From: Thalassotalea crassostreae | GTDB lineage: Bacteria; Pseudomonadota; Gammaproteobacteria; Enterobacterales; Alteromonadaceae | NCBI RefSeq assembly: GCF_001831495.1 | Contig: NZ_CP017689.1 | Coordinates: 930,001-994,000, forward strand | Direction: 5' to 3' | DNA: 64,000 bases | Shown here: piece by piece, positions 37,357 through 46,563 of the stretch | Layout of the letters: each line of letters starts with the position of its first letter | How positions within the stretch are numbered: the stretch's first letter is position 1 | Translations under genes and position numbers: made by a program | The notes under the pieces: generated by a model | Seen by the model: only the letters and a program-made list of their open reading frames with translations | The model's database searches: none | What the model was told of the DNA's origin: nothing

Positions 37357-37707
37357 ATGAGTAATATCATTAAAGCTCTTGAACAAGAGCAAATGAAAAA
37401 AGACGTACCAGCGTTCGCACCTGGTGATACTTTAATCGTTAAAGTTAAAGTTAAAGAAGGTGAAAAAGAGCGTCTTCAAGCATTTGAAGGTGTTGTTATC
37501 GCTAAGAAAAACCGCGGTTTGCATTCTGCTTTTACTGTTCGTAAAATTTCGAACGGTGAAGGTGTTGAGCGTGTATTCCAGACACATAGCCCAATCGTTG
37601 CTGATATTATAGTTAAACGTCGTGGTGATGTACGTCAAGCTAAACTTTACTACCTTCGTGAACTTTCTGGTAAGAAAGCACGTATCAAGGAAAAGTTGGC
37701 TAAGTAA
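37357..37707 (+). CDS. rplS: 50S ribosomal protein L19
   Basis: A 116-residue large-subunit protein at the 30S-50S interface. [29 protein letters not shown] and [27 protein letters not shown] are typical. Last gene of the operon, followed by a terminator. Confidence 0.98.
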   Translation: MSNIIKALEQEQMKKDVPAFAPGDTLIVKVKVKEGEKERLQAFEGVVIAKKNRGLHSAFTVRKISNGEGVERVFQTHSPIVADIIVKRRGDVRQAKLYYLRELSGKKARIKEKLAK

Positions 37708-37732
37708 TCTAACGATTACTTACTCAAGAAGA

Positions 37733-37756
37733 GGCTGCCTAAGGGCAGCCTTTTTT
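37733..37756 (+). terminator. rplS operon terminator
   Basis: Stem AGGCTGCC / GGGCAGCCT with a short loop and six T. Confidence 0.92.
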
Positions 37757-38528
37757 ATTTTAGTTTTTTGATTTGTATTTTAACTTGGCAATTCCAGGCG
37801 TTACCTTGTGTTAACCTAAGTAATCCATAGCCGGAATTTAAACTGTTTTGTGCGCCAACCCAAGGTTCTGGGCTAAAATATCCATGCTCAGCACTTGCCC
37901 ATAAATTAAAGTCAGCAAATGCCTTTGCAGGATAACTGATGGCATGGTGACTCATTGATACTTGAATGCCGTCCGTATCATACATAGTAACCATAGAGCT
38001 TTCACTCAAACTAGTATAAGAAATAGATTTTCTTTCTGGTAACTCGGTAATGCTATGGATACCATTTAAGTTTGATGGCACCAAATTACCGTTAATCAAT
38101 CTTCGTTCATTCCGCTCTAACTTATATTTGCTGTCAATAGTAAAATCAAAGTCGTTCAATGTATTCGCTTTATTAAATGGTGCATTGAATGTGATGTGGT
38201 TACCAATAGAAAATGGCATATCGCTTTGATTCTTAGGATCTGCGATAACCTTATAATCAATAATGACTTCGTTATTTGTTAGTAAATAATCAACAAGCAG
38301 TTTAAAACCCAAAGGATAGTACTTTTTAGTTTCTTTAGTTTCCTTTAGCGATAAACGAATAGTGGCATGGCTGACATCAGTGGCGATATCTTCTAATTGT
38401 CATTGCTGTTTTTAAACAAAACCATGTTGCGGTATAGAGTATTCTTTATCGTTAAGTAGATAACTGCCTAGTCGACCACCCGTTGTTGTTTCATCTGTTA
38501 TTCGATTTCTTCCCGTTGCAGGCCATAA
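37755..38528 (-). pseudogene. Aldose 1-epimerase (mutarotase) remnant
   Basis: The minus strand reads as one frame with two in-frame stop codons. From the left end of the terminator at 38527 it gives WPATGRNRITDETTTGGRLG, then SYLLNDKEYSIPQHGFV, a TAA (38412-38414), KQQ, a TGA (38400-38402, where relatives have Trp), then QLEDIATD and the rest of the aldose-epimerase barrel (MPFSIGNHITFNAPF, ending QVKIQIKKLK). The first about 35-45 residues of a mutarotase are missing; the TonB-receptor terminator lies where they would be. So the gene is 5'-truncated and carries two nonsense changes. Its place behind the TonB receptor suggests it once served the same sugar pathway. The C-terminal 186-residue frame could still be translated but lacks part of the fold. 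Confidence 0.85.
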
Positions 38529-38561
38529 AAAAGACTTGGAGCTTACGCTACAAGTCTTTTT
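38527..38561 (-). terminator. TonB receptor terminator
   Basis: Stem AAAAGACTTG / CAAGTCTTTT flanked by A and T runs, just after the receptor gene and at the broken edge of the mutarotase fragment. Confidence 0.88.
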
Positions 38562-38622
38562 ATGGTTGTCTACTTATTTCAATATACAACTGTTAGATTG
38601 GCAATAGTTTCCTTGATGCTAA

Positions 38623-41334
38623 TTAAAATTTAGCATTTACCTTGAACATTGCTCTACGACCGTTATCGACTGTAGCGACAGGACGGGCAGTGCTGTAAAC
38701 ATATTTCTCGGTTTCTTGGGAAGTTAAGTTGTTAAGTGTCAAACCAAAACTAACACTCTTATTTAGCTTATAATTAAACTGTACATCAACATAGGTTGAT
38801 GCGTCTAGCCAAATCGAATTACCTGAGCTGTTAGTTCCTGAGAATAAGAATTCATCACGATAGGTGTAGGCAATACGTGCCGAAAAGTTTTTCACTTCAT
38901 AATATAAGGTAGCGTTTACAGTGTTTTCTGATAAACCTTCCATAGGTAAAGGAGTGTCAAACTGTAAATCTAATGACTCTGTTTCTGAATCAGTATAAGT
39001 ATAGTTAAATGAACCACCAGTGTTTGCTAAAAATCCTGGTAAGAAAGTAAATGCTTGTTGATATGTGATCTCAATACCTTCAATATTACCTTCACCGCCA
39101 TCAACGTATTTTTCTACATAATAATCATCATCTTCTTCGACCGTGTCTTCACCTTCGAATACAACTTCTTTGCTTATGTAATTGTCTACATCTTTCTTAA
39201 ACCAAGTTGCACTTAATAGAGCTCCTTCTTCAAAATACCATTCAACGCCAACATCAAATTGTAATGCTCTAAAAGGCTTTAACTCAATATTACCACTAGA
39301 AGCATCACCTGGGGTTCCTTCCATAGCATTTCGTTTGATTTTCCTAGCTGGCGATGTGAATCGAGATTTAGGTCGCGAGATTACTTCCGCAGAACTAAAG
39401 CGCAATAGAACTTCTTCTGAAAGCTCGGCTACTAAATTAAGTGACGGTAATAAGTCATCGTAGTCATGGTGGTCGGTAGCTGGCTCATAACTACCATCAC
39501 TTAACTCTGTTATCGAATGTCCTGTTAATTCAGTTTTTTCGTAACGAACACCAATGTTACCGCGCATTGGAAGTACAATGTCCGCTTCGATTTCCGACTG
39601 TATATAAGCGGCAGTTATATCAGTTTGAACATCCCAGTTTCGGTTGTCGTTTCTTTTGTCTTTCTGCTTAGTAACGATGATTTCACCGTTTTCATCGAAA
39701 GCAATAGTTGTTTCTAATTCTAAAGGGATTTCAGTATATGGGATATTTCTACTTTGAATCGAATTTTGATCTGCTATAGACCAATGTTCTAATCCCGAAC
39801 CTCTATGGTAAGAGTGACCTGACATGCTTGAGCCATAATGATCTTCCATTGTACCTAAATCACCTTTTAACTTACCTAAAGCATAAGTTTGTAAAGTCGA
39901 CTCTTCTTTCTTCTTTGCTCCAAGGCTAACTTTAGGTAATAAACTAAAGTCAGTGATGTAGTCGACATCAAATTGATAGAAGTTACTTTCGTCTTCTGAA
40001 TATTCAACTCGATGGGTCATACCCGTTAACTGAATTTCTGAATCCATAGGCAAAGTATTATCGTCACCTAATCTAATGTATGGCATACCACCATTGTATA
40101 AGTAACTTGCGTTGTCTACGCTACCTTCAAAGGTATCAAAGGTAACGACTATATCTTTATGGCCTTTACTTGTTCCTGCGGCTAAACTAAGCGTTAAGTC
40201 TTCAGTGATTAACCATTCTAAAGTAGAGTTGAAACTTTCTATCTCTCTTTCTGTATCACGCATCCAAGTTTGAGAATCGATGTCAGATTGTCCGCCATAA
40301 TCCAAAATGGATTTTGCGAAAATAAAGCCTTTATCATCATATAATCCAGTTGATGTGTGATTTTTATGAGTCCAACCTAAGCGCAAAGATTTAGAGATAT
40401 CATCATCGTTCTGCTGTGCCACTAATCCACCTAAAGTGAAGTTTATCTCATCATTTGGTCGCCACTGTACTGTAACATCAGCACTTAATTTTTCACGGTT
40501 CGCTGCTCGTGTACCGATATTATAGTTTTGTACTGACCATAATCGATCATCAATCGGTTCAACGCCCTCAGCTGGAGTAAAAGTTGCATTATTTGATCTT
40601 GGGGTAGCCCATTTTGTTGCACCTGCACTATGGTTTTCAGACGGAGAGTCTGATGCGTCTATACCTACACTTAGGCCTAAAGTATTGTCAAAATATTGCG
40701 TCAGCATACGGAAGTTAGCTTTGTAAGATTCATTATCACCAATTTCTTGATGACCAACTCCACCACCTAACTGAATACGTGTTTTACCGTATTCAAGTGG
40801 TTGACGAGTACGAATGTTTACTGTACCGCCGACACCACCAGCATCTTGACTAGCTAAAGGGCTTTTCCAAACTTCAAGAGACGAAATCATGTCAGATGAC
40901 AGCATGCCAAATGAGAAACCTTGTCCTGTTTCAGAAACTTCGCCAGTACCAGCTAGTCCTTGACCGTTCAATGTAACTAAGTTCATCTCTGGACCCATAC
41001 CACGGATACTTACTGCTTCACCTTCACCAGCAGCATCTCGAGAAATACTGACACCGGCAATGCGTTGTAATGCCTCTGCGATATTTTCATCGGGGAATTT
41101 ACCTACATCTTCGGCAGAAATAGAATCCATAACTTGATCTGCTGCACGCTTTTTATTAAGCGCATCTTCAAGACTACCTCTAATCCCCTCAATCTGGATT
41201 ACTTCAATGTTTTCGGAGTCTATAGCTTTATCGTTAGCAATATTTGATTCAGCCTCTGCTGCATTTGCAGTATTGAGAGCGCAGCTAATAGATAGTGCGG
41301 TCAAAGTAAGGCTAAATAGATTATTTACTTTCAT
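38623..41334 (-). CDS. TonB-dependent receptor (Caulobacter/Xanthomonas type)
   Basis: A 903-residue outer-membrane active transporter. Signal peptide about 1-25 (ALSISCALNTANA), a TonB-box-like segment IEVIQIEGIRGSL, the plug domain (AEDVGKFPDENIAEALQRIAGVSISRDAAGEGEAVSIRGMGPEMN), then the 22-strand barrel ending RRAMFKVNAKF with the final aromatic residue. The DENIAEALQRIAGVSISR motif marks the group often paired with polysaccharide degradation in Alteromonadales. It should import an oligosaccharide released by the neighbouring sulfatases and other enzymes. Its promoter carries the shared palindrome and is divergent from the surface protein gene. Confidence 0.93.
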   Translation of the reverse strand: MKVNNLFSLTLTALSISCALNTANAAEAESNIANDKAIDSENIEVIQIEGIRGSLEDALNKKRAADQVMDSISAEDVGKFPDENIAEALQRIAGVSISRDAAGEGEAVSIRGMGPEMNLVTLNGQGLAGTGEVSETGQGFSFGMLSSDMISSLEVWKSPLASQDAGGVGGTVNIRTRQPLEYGKTRIQLGGGVGHQEIGDNESYKANFRMLTQYFDNTLGLSVGIDASDSPSENHSAGATKWATPRSNNATFTPAEGVEPIDDRLWSVQNYNIGTRAANREKLSADVTVQWRPNDEINFTLGGLVAQQNDDDISKSLRLGWTHKNHTSTGLYDDKGFIFAKSILDYGGQSDIDSQTWMRDTEREIESFNSTLEWLITEDLTLSLAAGTSKGHKDIVVTFDTFEGSVDNASYLYNGGMPYIRLGDDNTLPMDSEIQLTGMTHRVEYSEDESNFYQFDVDYITDFSLLPKVSLGAKKKEESTLQTYALGKLKGDLGTMEDHYGSSMSGHSYHRGSGLEHWSIADQNSIQSRNIPYTEIPLELETTIAFDENGEIIVTKQKDKRNDNRNWDVQTDITAAYIQSEIEADIVLPMRGNIGVRYEKTELTGHSITELSDGSYEPATDHHDYDDLLPSLNLVAELSEEVLLRFSSAEVISRPKSRFTSPARKIKRNAMEGTPGDASSGNIELKPFRALQFDVGVEWYFEEGALLSATWFKKDVDNYISKEVVFEGEDTVEEDDDYYVEKYVDGGEGNIEGIEITYQQAFTFLPGFLANTGGSFNYTYTDSETESLDLQFDTPLPMEGLSENTVNATLYYEVKNFSARIAYTYRDEFLFSGTNSSGNSIWLDASTYVDVQFNYKLNKSVSFGLTLNNLTSQETEKYVYSTARPVATVDNGRRAMFKVNAKF

Positions 41335-41389
41335 TATGTTTTCCCCAATTGTTATGGTGTTTTTATATATAACATAACGTACACCTGGA

Positions 41390-41403
41390 TGATATCGGTG
41401 TCA
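41390..41403 (-). promoter_or_regulatory. Shared operator at the TonB receptor promoter
   Basis: On the minus strand TTGACACCGATATCATCCAG includes the -35 box TTGACA and the palindrome TGACACCGATATCA. It matches the copy at 41693 in 17 of 20 bases. A LacI-type repressor bound here would cover the -35 box. Confidence 0.65.
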
Positions 41404-41692
41404 ATAATGAATGTAAATAAAATGACGATTATTTAAGCATATTTTTATTGAGGTTTTAATCTGGTTTTAACTGTTTGTGTTCGCTTGATTGATATACCGT
41501 TAATGTTGGCTAGCTAAACTCCAGTGGGGGGGTGCAATTTTACTGGAATAAACAGTAAATATAAAGGATTCATAGGTTGTTTGTTTCTCTGTTTTACCTG
41601 CTGTTGGAATTTGTGGTGTAGATATGAAATTTGTGAAGTTGTATTTAATAGCTATAGGTTCGAGAATTGACATTTTTTCACACTTATGGGTT

Positions 41693-41706
41693 TGACATCG
41701 ATATCA
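41693..41706 (+). promoter_or_regulatory. Shared operator at the surface protein promoter
   Basis: TTGACATCGATATCATACAG carries the palindrome TGACATCGATATCA overlapping TTGACA, with TAATAG 17 bases downstream as a possible -10. It is 54-67 bases upstream of the start codon. Together with 41390 it controls the two divergent genes. The rest of 41335-41759 shows no gene. Confidence 0.65.
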
Positions 41707-41759
41707 TACAGTGATAATAGTATAGAGTATCATAATATATAAAAGACACGAGGTTTAGG

Positions 41760-44351
41760 ATGGGCATTAGCAAAAAAGTAATACTTACAACTGCAGTACA
41801 ACAAGCACTTACTGGAAAATCGTTGAGAACTCTATTAGTAGCGGGAACTCTATCAATGAGTTCTGCAGCGTTTGCTGTCGATACTGACGGTGACGATGTT
41901 GATGATTTGTTTGATGCTGCTCCCAATGACATTGAATTGTCGGAAATTACAATCAACCGCGTGGTTAACGGTGATTTTGAAAGCGATTCAAATGAATGGA
42001 ACTTTTCAAATACAAAAAATATTATAACAACTTTAACTACAACTGATAGCTATAACAGCTCAACATATGTAAATATGGTTTTAGTAAAAGAAGGTAAAAA
42101 TATCCAAACTAAATCGTCAACAGAGGAAGGTGGTTTATATGCTACCGGCTCTTTCACTAAATTCACTTTAGGTTTTCGAGCAAAAGTAAATGTATTAAAT
42201 GAGCAGCCTGCTGCTGCATTATTAGCAGGTGAGCCTGCAGGTATCAGAGCGAAAATTGTTGCATTACGAGCCGATGGTTCAAATGGAACCTTCCCTATTT
42301 ATTATATCACCGATACCGAGTGGACAACGCATTCCGTTACGTATGACATAAATGATGTTAACGCAGAGGTAACCGCAGAGTGGAATGAAAAAAGCGTTAA
42401 TGGTACAGCGCCAGATCCTGATTACCCACATAGAAACAAAGTATTAGAAGAAGTACTGTACAACCCTGAAACATTGGCATTTAAAGTAGTTATTCAAGGT
42501 CAAGCCATAGGTGATGATGTCAGCATCGATGATGTGGTTGCGTATACAGATATAGACAAACAATCAATGTTAGTACCGCCGAATGGGGACGAAGACGGCT
42601 TAATTGATATCTCTGATCCACATCCAACACAAGCTTATTTTGCTGAGTTAGAAGATAACTTAGCAAAAGATTTTGATGGTGATGGTGTTGCTAATTTTGA
42701 AGTTAATGATAAAGGTATTCTAATTAATCATGATGCCTTGCCTTACAATCCAGATGAACATATAGATAGTAATAATAACGGTTGGGGCGATGGACAAGAG
42801 ACTCTTTCTCATATTTTGGTTGATAGGATTGAGATAGGTCAATTTGGTGATTTTTCAGTTAATAATGACGTTGCCAAAATTGGTGATAGTTCGACGACGA
42901 TTAATACCGGTGATGGTTCAAGTTATTCAAATGCTTTTGTTGGCACCATAACTGAAAATATTTATATGGGCTTTTGGGCTAAAATACCTTCAGGTACAGA
43001 TACAAGTGCTTTTACAGTGAAAGACGGTAAGTCAAACATGCTCGAATTAAAACTTAAAGCAGGTGATGAAAATGCCCCTATTTCGTCTATTGGAATTCCT
43101 GCCGATGCGTTAACTTCAACAAATATTGTAAATGAATGGACATATTTTGAAGTTGAAAAAACACTTACTCCAGAAAATATTGCTTTATTAGACCAAACGA
43201 AATTAAAGTTTCAAATAGTAAACCAAGCATCTGGTGGTCATATAGATATCGATGTTGATGGTTTTGTTATTTATAATAATACAAAGGATGAGTTGGCTGA
43301 TGTTATCGCTTCATTTGTAACTGATAGCGATGATGATGGTATTGAAGACTATTCAGATAAAGATGATGATAACGACGGCTTACTTGACGGTGAAGATGTA
43401 AACGTAACGAATGATTTTGGTGATTTTAGCGCACCGGATATTGATCAAGATGGCTACGCAGATACTGACGATTTAAATGACAACGGTATTTTGGATTTCT
43501 TTGAAGTGCCAGAGCAAACTGAAATTCCACTTGTTATCCTAAACGGCGCTAAGAATATTGTTTTGTTTCAAAATGCAACATATGAAGAACTTGGTGCAGT
43601 AGTTACAGATGATATCGATACAGGTCTTACGGCTACCATTACTTATACACTAAATGAAGAATCAGTGCCGGGTATAGATTCTTCAACGATAGGGGATGTT
43701 TTCACAATTACCTACAGTGCAACAGATTCTGATAACCATACAGGTACAGCAACACGTACAGTGACGATTATCGCTACGCCACCTAATGAAATGACCATTA
43801 CAGGTCTAAATGACATTAAAGTAGAGGCTACTAGCAATCTAACCACTGTTGAACTTGTGCCAACTGTAGAGCATTCAGAAGTGAGCGCAACAACGGTCTC
43901 AATTGCTAATGATGCTCCGGCTGGATTTCCGGTTGGAACTACTATTGTTACCTGGACAATAGAAGACTCAGAAGGCAACGTAGAAGAAGTAACGCAATCT
44001 GTAACAGTGAAAGATACAACTGCACCTAAGTTTATGGCGGACACGCAATTAAACTTTGAGATTGTCGATGGCAATTCTACGTACACACCAGCAGCTCTAG
44101 TTGCTAGCGATCTTGTTGATGGTAACATTACTGCAACAACTGACTTTGACGGCTCAAATCTAGTGGCTGGAACTTATTCTATCGAGTGGAGTGCAGAAGA
44201 TAGCGCAGGAAACTCAAGTAAGTTTACGCAAACATTACTAGTTACTGTCGATGGTGAATCTGAACCTGATAGTCGCGGTGGTAGCTTGTATTTCGGTTTG
44301 TTTATGCTGTTGTGCGGGTCGATTAGCCGCAGATTGTTTAGTAAAAAGTAA
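41760..44351 (+). CDS. Calcium-repeat surface protein with GlyGly-CTERM anchor
   Basis: An 863-residue exported protein. The N-terminus has a long signal (TLLVAGTLSMSSAAFA). Thrombospondin type-3-like Asp-rich calcium repeats occur at DTDGDDVDDLFD and again at SDDDGIEDYSDKDDDNDGLL and DQDGYADTDDLNDNG. Between them lie two carbohydrate-binding-like beta domains (VVNGDFESDSNEWNF; QFGDFSVNNDVAKIGDS). The C-terminal third has Ig/HYR-type repeats (AVVTDDIDTGLTATITY; VKDTTAPKF). It ends DSRGGSLYFGLFMLLCGSIS, then RRLFSKK: GG, membrane helix and Arg cluster, as in rhombosortase substrates. It is divergent from the TonB receptor with a matching operator, so it probably binds the glycan at the cell surface. 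No enzyme domain is recognised. Confidence 0.75.
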   Translation: MGISKKVILTTAVQQALTGKSLRTLLVAGTLSMSSAAFAVDTDGDDVDDLFDAAPNDIELSEITINRVVNGDFESDSNEWNFSNTKNIITTLTTTDSYNSSTYVNMVLVKEGKNIQTKSSTEEGGLYATGSFTKFTLGFRAKVNVLNEQPAAALLAGEPAGIRAKIVALRADGSNGTFPIYYITDTEWTTHSVTYDINDVNAEVTAEWNEKSVNGTAPDPDYPHRNKVLEEVLYNPETLAFKVVIQGQAIGDDVSIDDVVAYTDIDKQSMLVPPNGDEDGLIDISDPHPTQAYFAELEDNLAKDFDGDGVANFEVNDKGILINHDALPYNPDEHIDSNNNGWGDGQETLSHILVDRIEIGQFGDFSVNNDVAKIGDSSTTINTGDGSSYSNAFVGTITENIYMGFWAKIPSGTDTSAFTVKDGKSNMLELKLKAGDENAPISSIGIPADALTSTNIVNEWTYFEVEKTLTPENIALLDQTKLKFQIVNQASGGHIDIDVDGFVIYNNTKDELADVIASFVTDSDDDGIEDYSDKDDDNDGLLDGEDVNVTNDFGDFSAPDIDQDGYADTDDLNDNGILDFFEVPEQTEIPLVILNGAKNIVLFQNATYEELGAVVTDDIDTGLTATITYTLNEESVPGIDSSTIGDVFTITYSATDSDNHTGTATRTVTIIATPPNEMTITGLNDIKVEATSNLTTVELVPTVEHSEVSATTVSIANDAPAGFPVGTTIVTWTIEDSEGNVEEVTQSVTVKDTTAPKFMADTQLNFEIVDGNSTYTPAALVASDLVDGNITATTDFDGSNLVAGTYSIEWSAEDSAGNSSKFTQTLLVTVDGESEPDSRGGSLYFGLFMLLCGSISRRLFSKK

Positions 44352-44373
44352 TTTATCTAAATAACCTATTCGA

Positions 44374-44405
44374 AAGGAAAGTCTATGTATGACTTTCCTT
44401 TTTTT
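44374..44405 (+). terminator. Terminator of the surface protein gene
   Basis: Perfect stem AAGGAAAGTC / GACTTTCCTT and a T run. It separates this gene from the sulfatase operon, which therefore needs its own promoter in 44406-44646. Confidence 0.92.
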
Positions 44406-44646
44406 AGCACAATGAAAAAGAGAATATTTAGTCTGAATTAAGTTATCTACTTGAGTAACCGAATAGTTTACAAACTAATTACCAGCCTAGCTGGTTTGTT
44501 TATCATCACCGGTAAAGTAGATAATTTACATTAATTTACATCTATCAACCTGTACAAAAAGTGCTATTAATAATAAATTACAACAAAGATGTTTATTTAT
44601 ATATAAAAACTAAATGGCATTACTATCTTTATCTCTGGAATTATTT

Positions 44647-46518
44647 ATGAAATTTATATTTTTTATTGTTTTGACAAGTGTATCTATGTTTAGTTATGCA
44701 GGTAATTTGAAACCGAATGTAGTCATCGTTATTACCGATGATCAAGGATACGGAGATTTAGGCTTTACTGGTAATGAAAATATTTTCACTCCCAATCTTG
44801 ACGAGTTTGCCGAGCAAAGTACATTACTAACTAACTACCATGTAGATCCTACTTGTGCACCTACCCGTGCAGCTTTAATGACGGGGCGATACTCAGGGCG
44901 TGTAGGTGTTTGGCATACTATTATGGGTCGCAACATGTTACGTGAACGTGAAGTAACAATGGCTGATGTCTTTCAAAATAGTGGATATAATACCGGACTA
45001 TTCGGGAAATGGCATTTAGGTGATGCGTATCCGTATCGCCCACAAGATAGAGGATTCTCTACTGTTGTGATGCACGGTGGTGGTGGTATACCACAAACTC
45101 CTGATTTCTGGGGTAACGACTACTTTGATGATACCTATTTAACCGTAAAACCAAATGTGAAAGGTTTTGAAAATGGTGCCTACCAACAATATAAAGGTTA
45201 TGTAACCGATGTTTTCTTTGACGAAGCATTGACTTTTATGCGTGAAAGTAAACAGCAAAATAAACCGTTCTTTACCTATATTTCAACTAATGCTCCGCAC
45301 TCGCCTAAACGTGCGCCGAAAGAGTACAGTGCACTTTATGAAAGCTTAAATAATAAAGATCTAGCTAACTTTTACGGCATGATCACCAATATAGATGATA
45401 ATTTTAAGCGTTTGCGCACCTTTTTAGAAAAAGAAGGGTTAGATAAAAACACTATCTTAATTTTTACTACAGATAATGGTTCTGCAGGCGGTTCGAGATA
45501 TTATAATGCCGGCCTAAGAGGCGGTAAAAACTCTAATTCTGACGGTGGTCACCGTGTTCCATTTTTGATCAATTGGCCTAATGGCAAAATTGCTAAAGGT
45601 GAGGTTGACCAGTTAACCGCGCACCTAGACATCTTGCCAACCTTTATTGATTTACTTTCATTATCGGCCCCTAAAAACATGCTTAAGGCCGATGGTACAA
45701 CAATTAAGGGATTATTATATGGTGATAAAGAATCATTAAGAGATCGAACTTTATTAGTTGAAAGCCAGCGTGTTTTTACTCCTGAAAAATGGCGTAATAG
45801 TGTGTTGATGACAGAACAATGGCGATTACTCAATGGCGAAGCGCTTTACGATATCAAGAAAGATCGTGCCCAGAAAAAAGATCTAAGTAAGCAATATCCT
45901 GAAGTGGTTAATAATCTTAATCAACAATACGATGCGATCTGGCAAGATCTGAAAAAAGAGCACCATATTACGTCGGCAATTAAGATTGGCTCTAAGCAAC
46001 AAAATCCAGTGACATTAACATCGCATGACCTATTAAGGTCTCCTAACTATGCCCAACAAGGTATTGTTTGGAAAATGAATAGAAAAGGCTCATGGCAAAT
46101 TGAAGTAGTTGCGAAAGGTGAATATCAGTTTTCGATAAGACGTTGGCCTGCTGAATTTGACAAAGCAATTACTGATAGCCACTTAAATGGTGCGGTCTAT
46201 AAAAGTAAGCAAGCATATTTTCAAATGGGTGATCATAAATTAACACAGTCATTCGAAGATAATGCTAAAGAAGTAACGTTCAATGCAACTCTTAACCCTG
46301 GTGTTTATCAATTAGATGCCGGTTTTATTGTCGAAAAAGGCAAAGAGTCATCGGCTAATTACGTTTACGTATTAAATAAAGATATCTATGAATCACCGTT
46401 AACTGATTGGCAAAGCCGTGAAGGTCTAGGTTTGCCAAAAGCATTGGCTAGTGAAGAGTTTCCTTTAGTTAAAAAAGCAAAGAAAAAGAGAAAGAAAAAG
46501 CCTAACAAAAATAAATAA
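44647..46518 (+). CDS. Type I sulfatase 1 with Lys-rich tail
   Basis: A 623-residue exported arylsulfatase-family enzyme. The start at ATG 44647 gives the signal peptide MKFIFFIVLTSVSMFSYAG and has GGAA 7 bases before it; the earlier ATG at 44614 is rejected. Metal-binding DDQGYGDLG, the catalytic Cys70 in CAPTRAALMTG (to become formylglycine), GKWHLGD, and TTDNGSAGG are present. Beyond the catalytic domain a beta-rich domain of about 140 residues follows (about 450-600). It ends with KKAKKKRKKKPNKNK. It should remove sulfate esters from a polysaccharide. It opens a three-gene operon (gaps of 45 and 20 bases). Confidence 0.92.
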   Translation: MKFIFFIVLTSVSMFSYAGNLKPNVVIVITDDQGYGDLGFTGNENIFTPNLDEFAEQSTLLTNYHVDPTCAPTRAALMTGRYSGRVGVWHTIMGRNMLREREVTMADVFQNSGYNTGLFGKWHLGDAYPYRPQDRGFSTVVMHGGGGIPQTPDFWGNDYFDDTYLTVKPNVKGFENGAYQQYKGYVTDVFFDEALTFMRESKQQNKPFFTYISTNAPHSPKRAPKEYSALYESLNNKDLANFYGMITNIDDNFKRLRTFLEKEGLDKNTILIFTTDNGSAGGSRYYNAGLRGGKNSNSDGGHRVPFLINWPNGKIAKGEVDQLTAHLDILPTFIDLLSLSAPKNMLKADGTTIKGLLYGDKESLRDRTLLVESQRVFTPEKWRNSVLMTEQWRLLNGEALYDIKKDRAQKKDLSKQYPEVVNNLNQQYDAIWQDLKKEHHITSAIKIGSKQQNPVTLTSHDLLRSPNYAQQGIVWKMNRKGSWQIEVVAKGEYQFSIRRWPAEFDKAITDSHLNGAVYKSKQAYFQMGDHKLTQSFEDNAKEVTFNATLNPGVYQLDAGFIVEKGKESSANYVYVLNKDIYESPLTDWQSREGLGLPKALASEEFPLVKKAKKKRKKKPNKNK

Positions 46519-46563
46519 ACAATCACTCGAGTAAATACGACTTAAAAAATTAGAAGAATTGCC

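Noticed and set aside
44496..44515. Possible copy of the shared operator before sulfatase 1 (TATCATCACCGGTA)
   Set aside because: It does not fit TGAYANCGNTRTCA and lacks the overlap with TTGACA.
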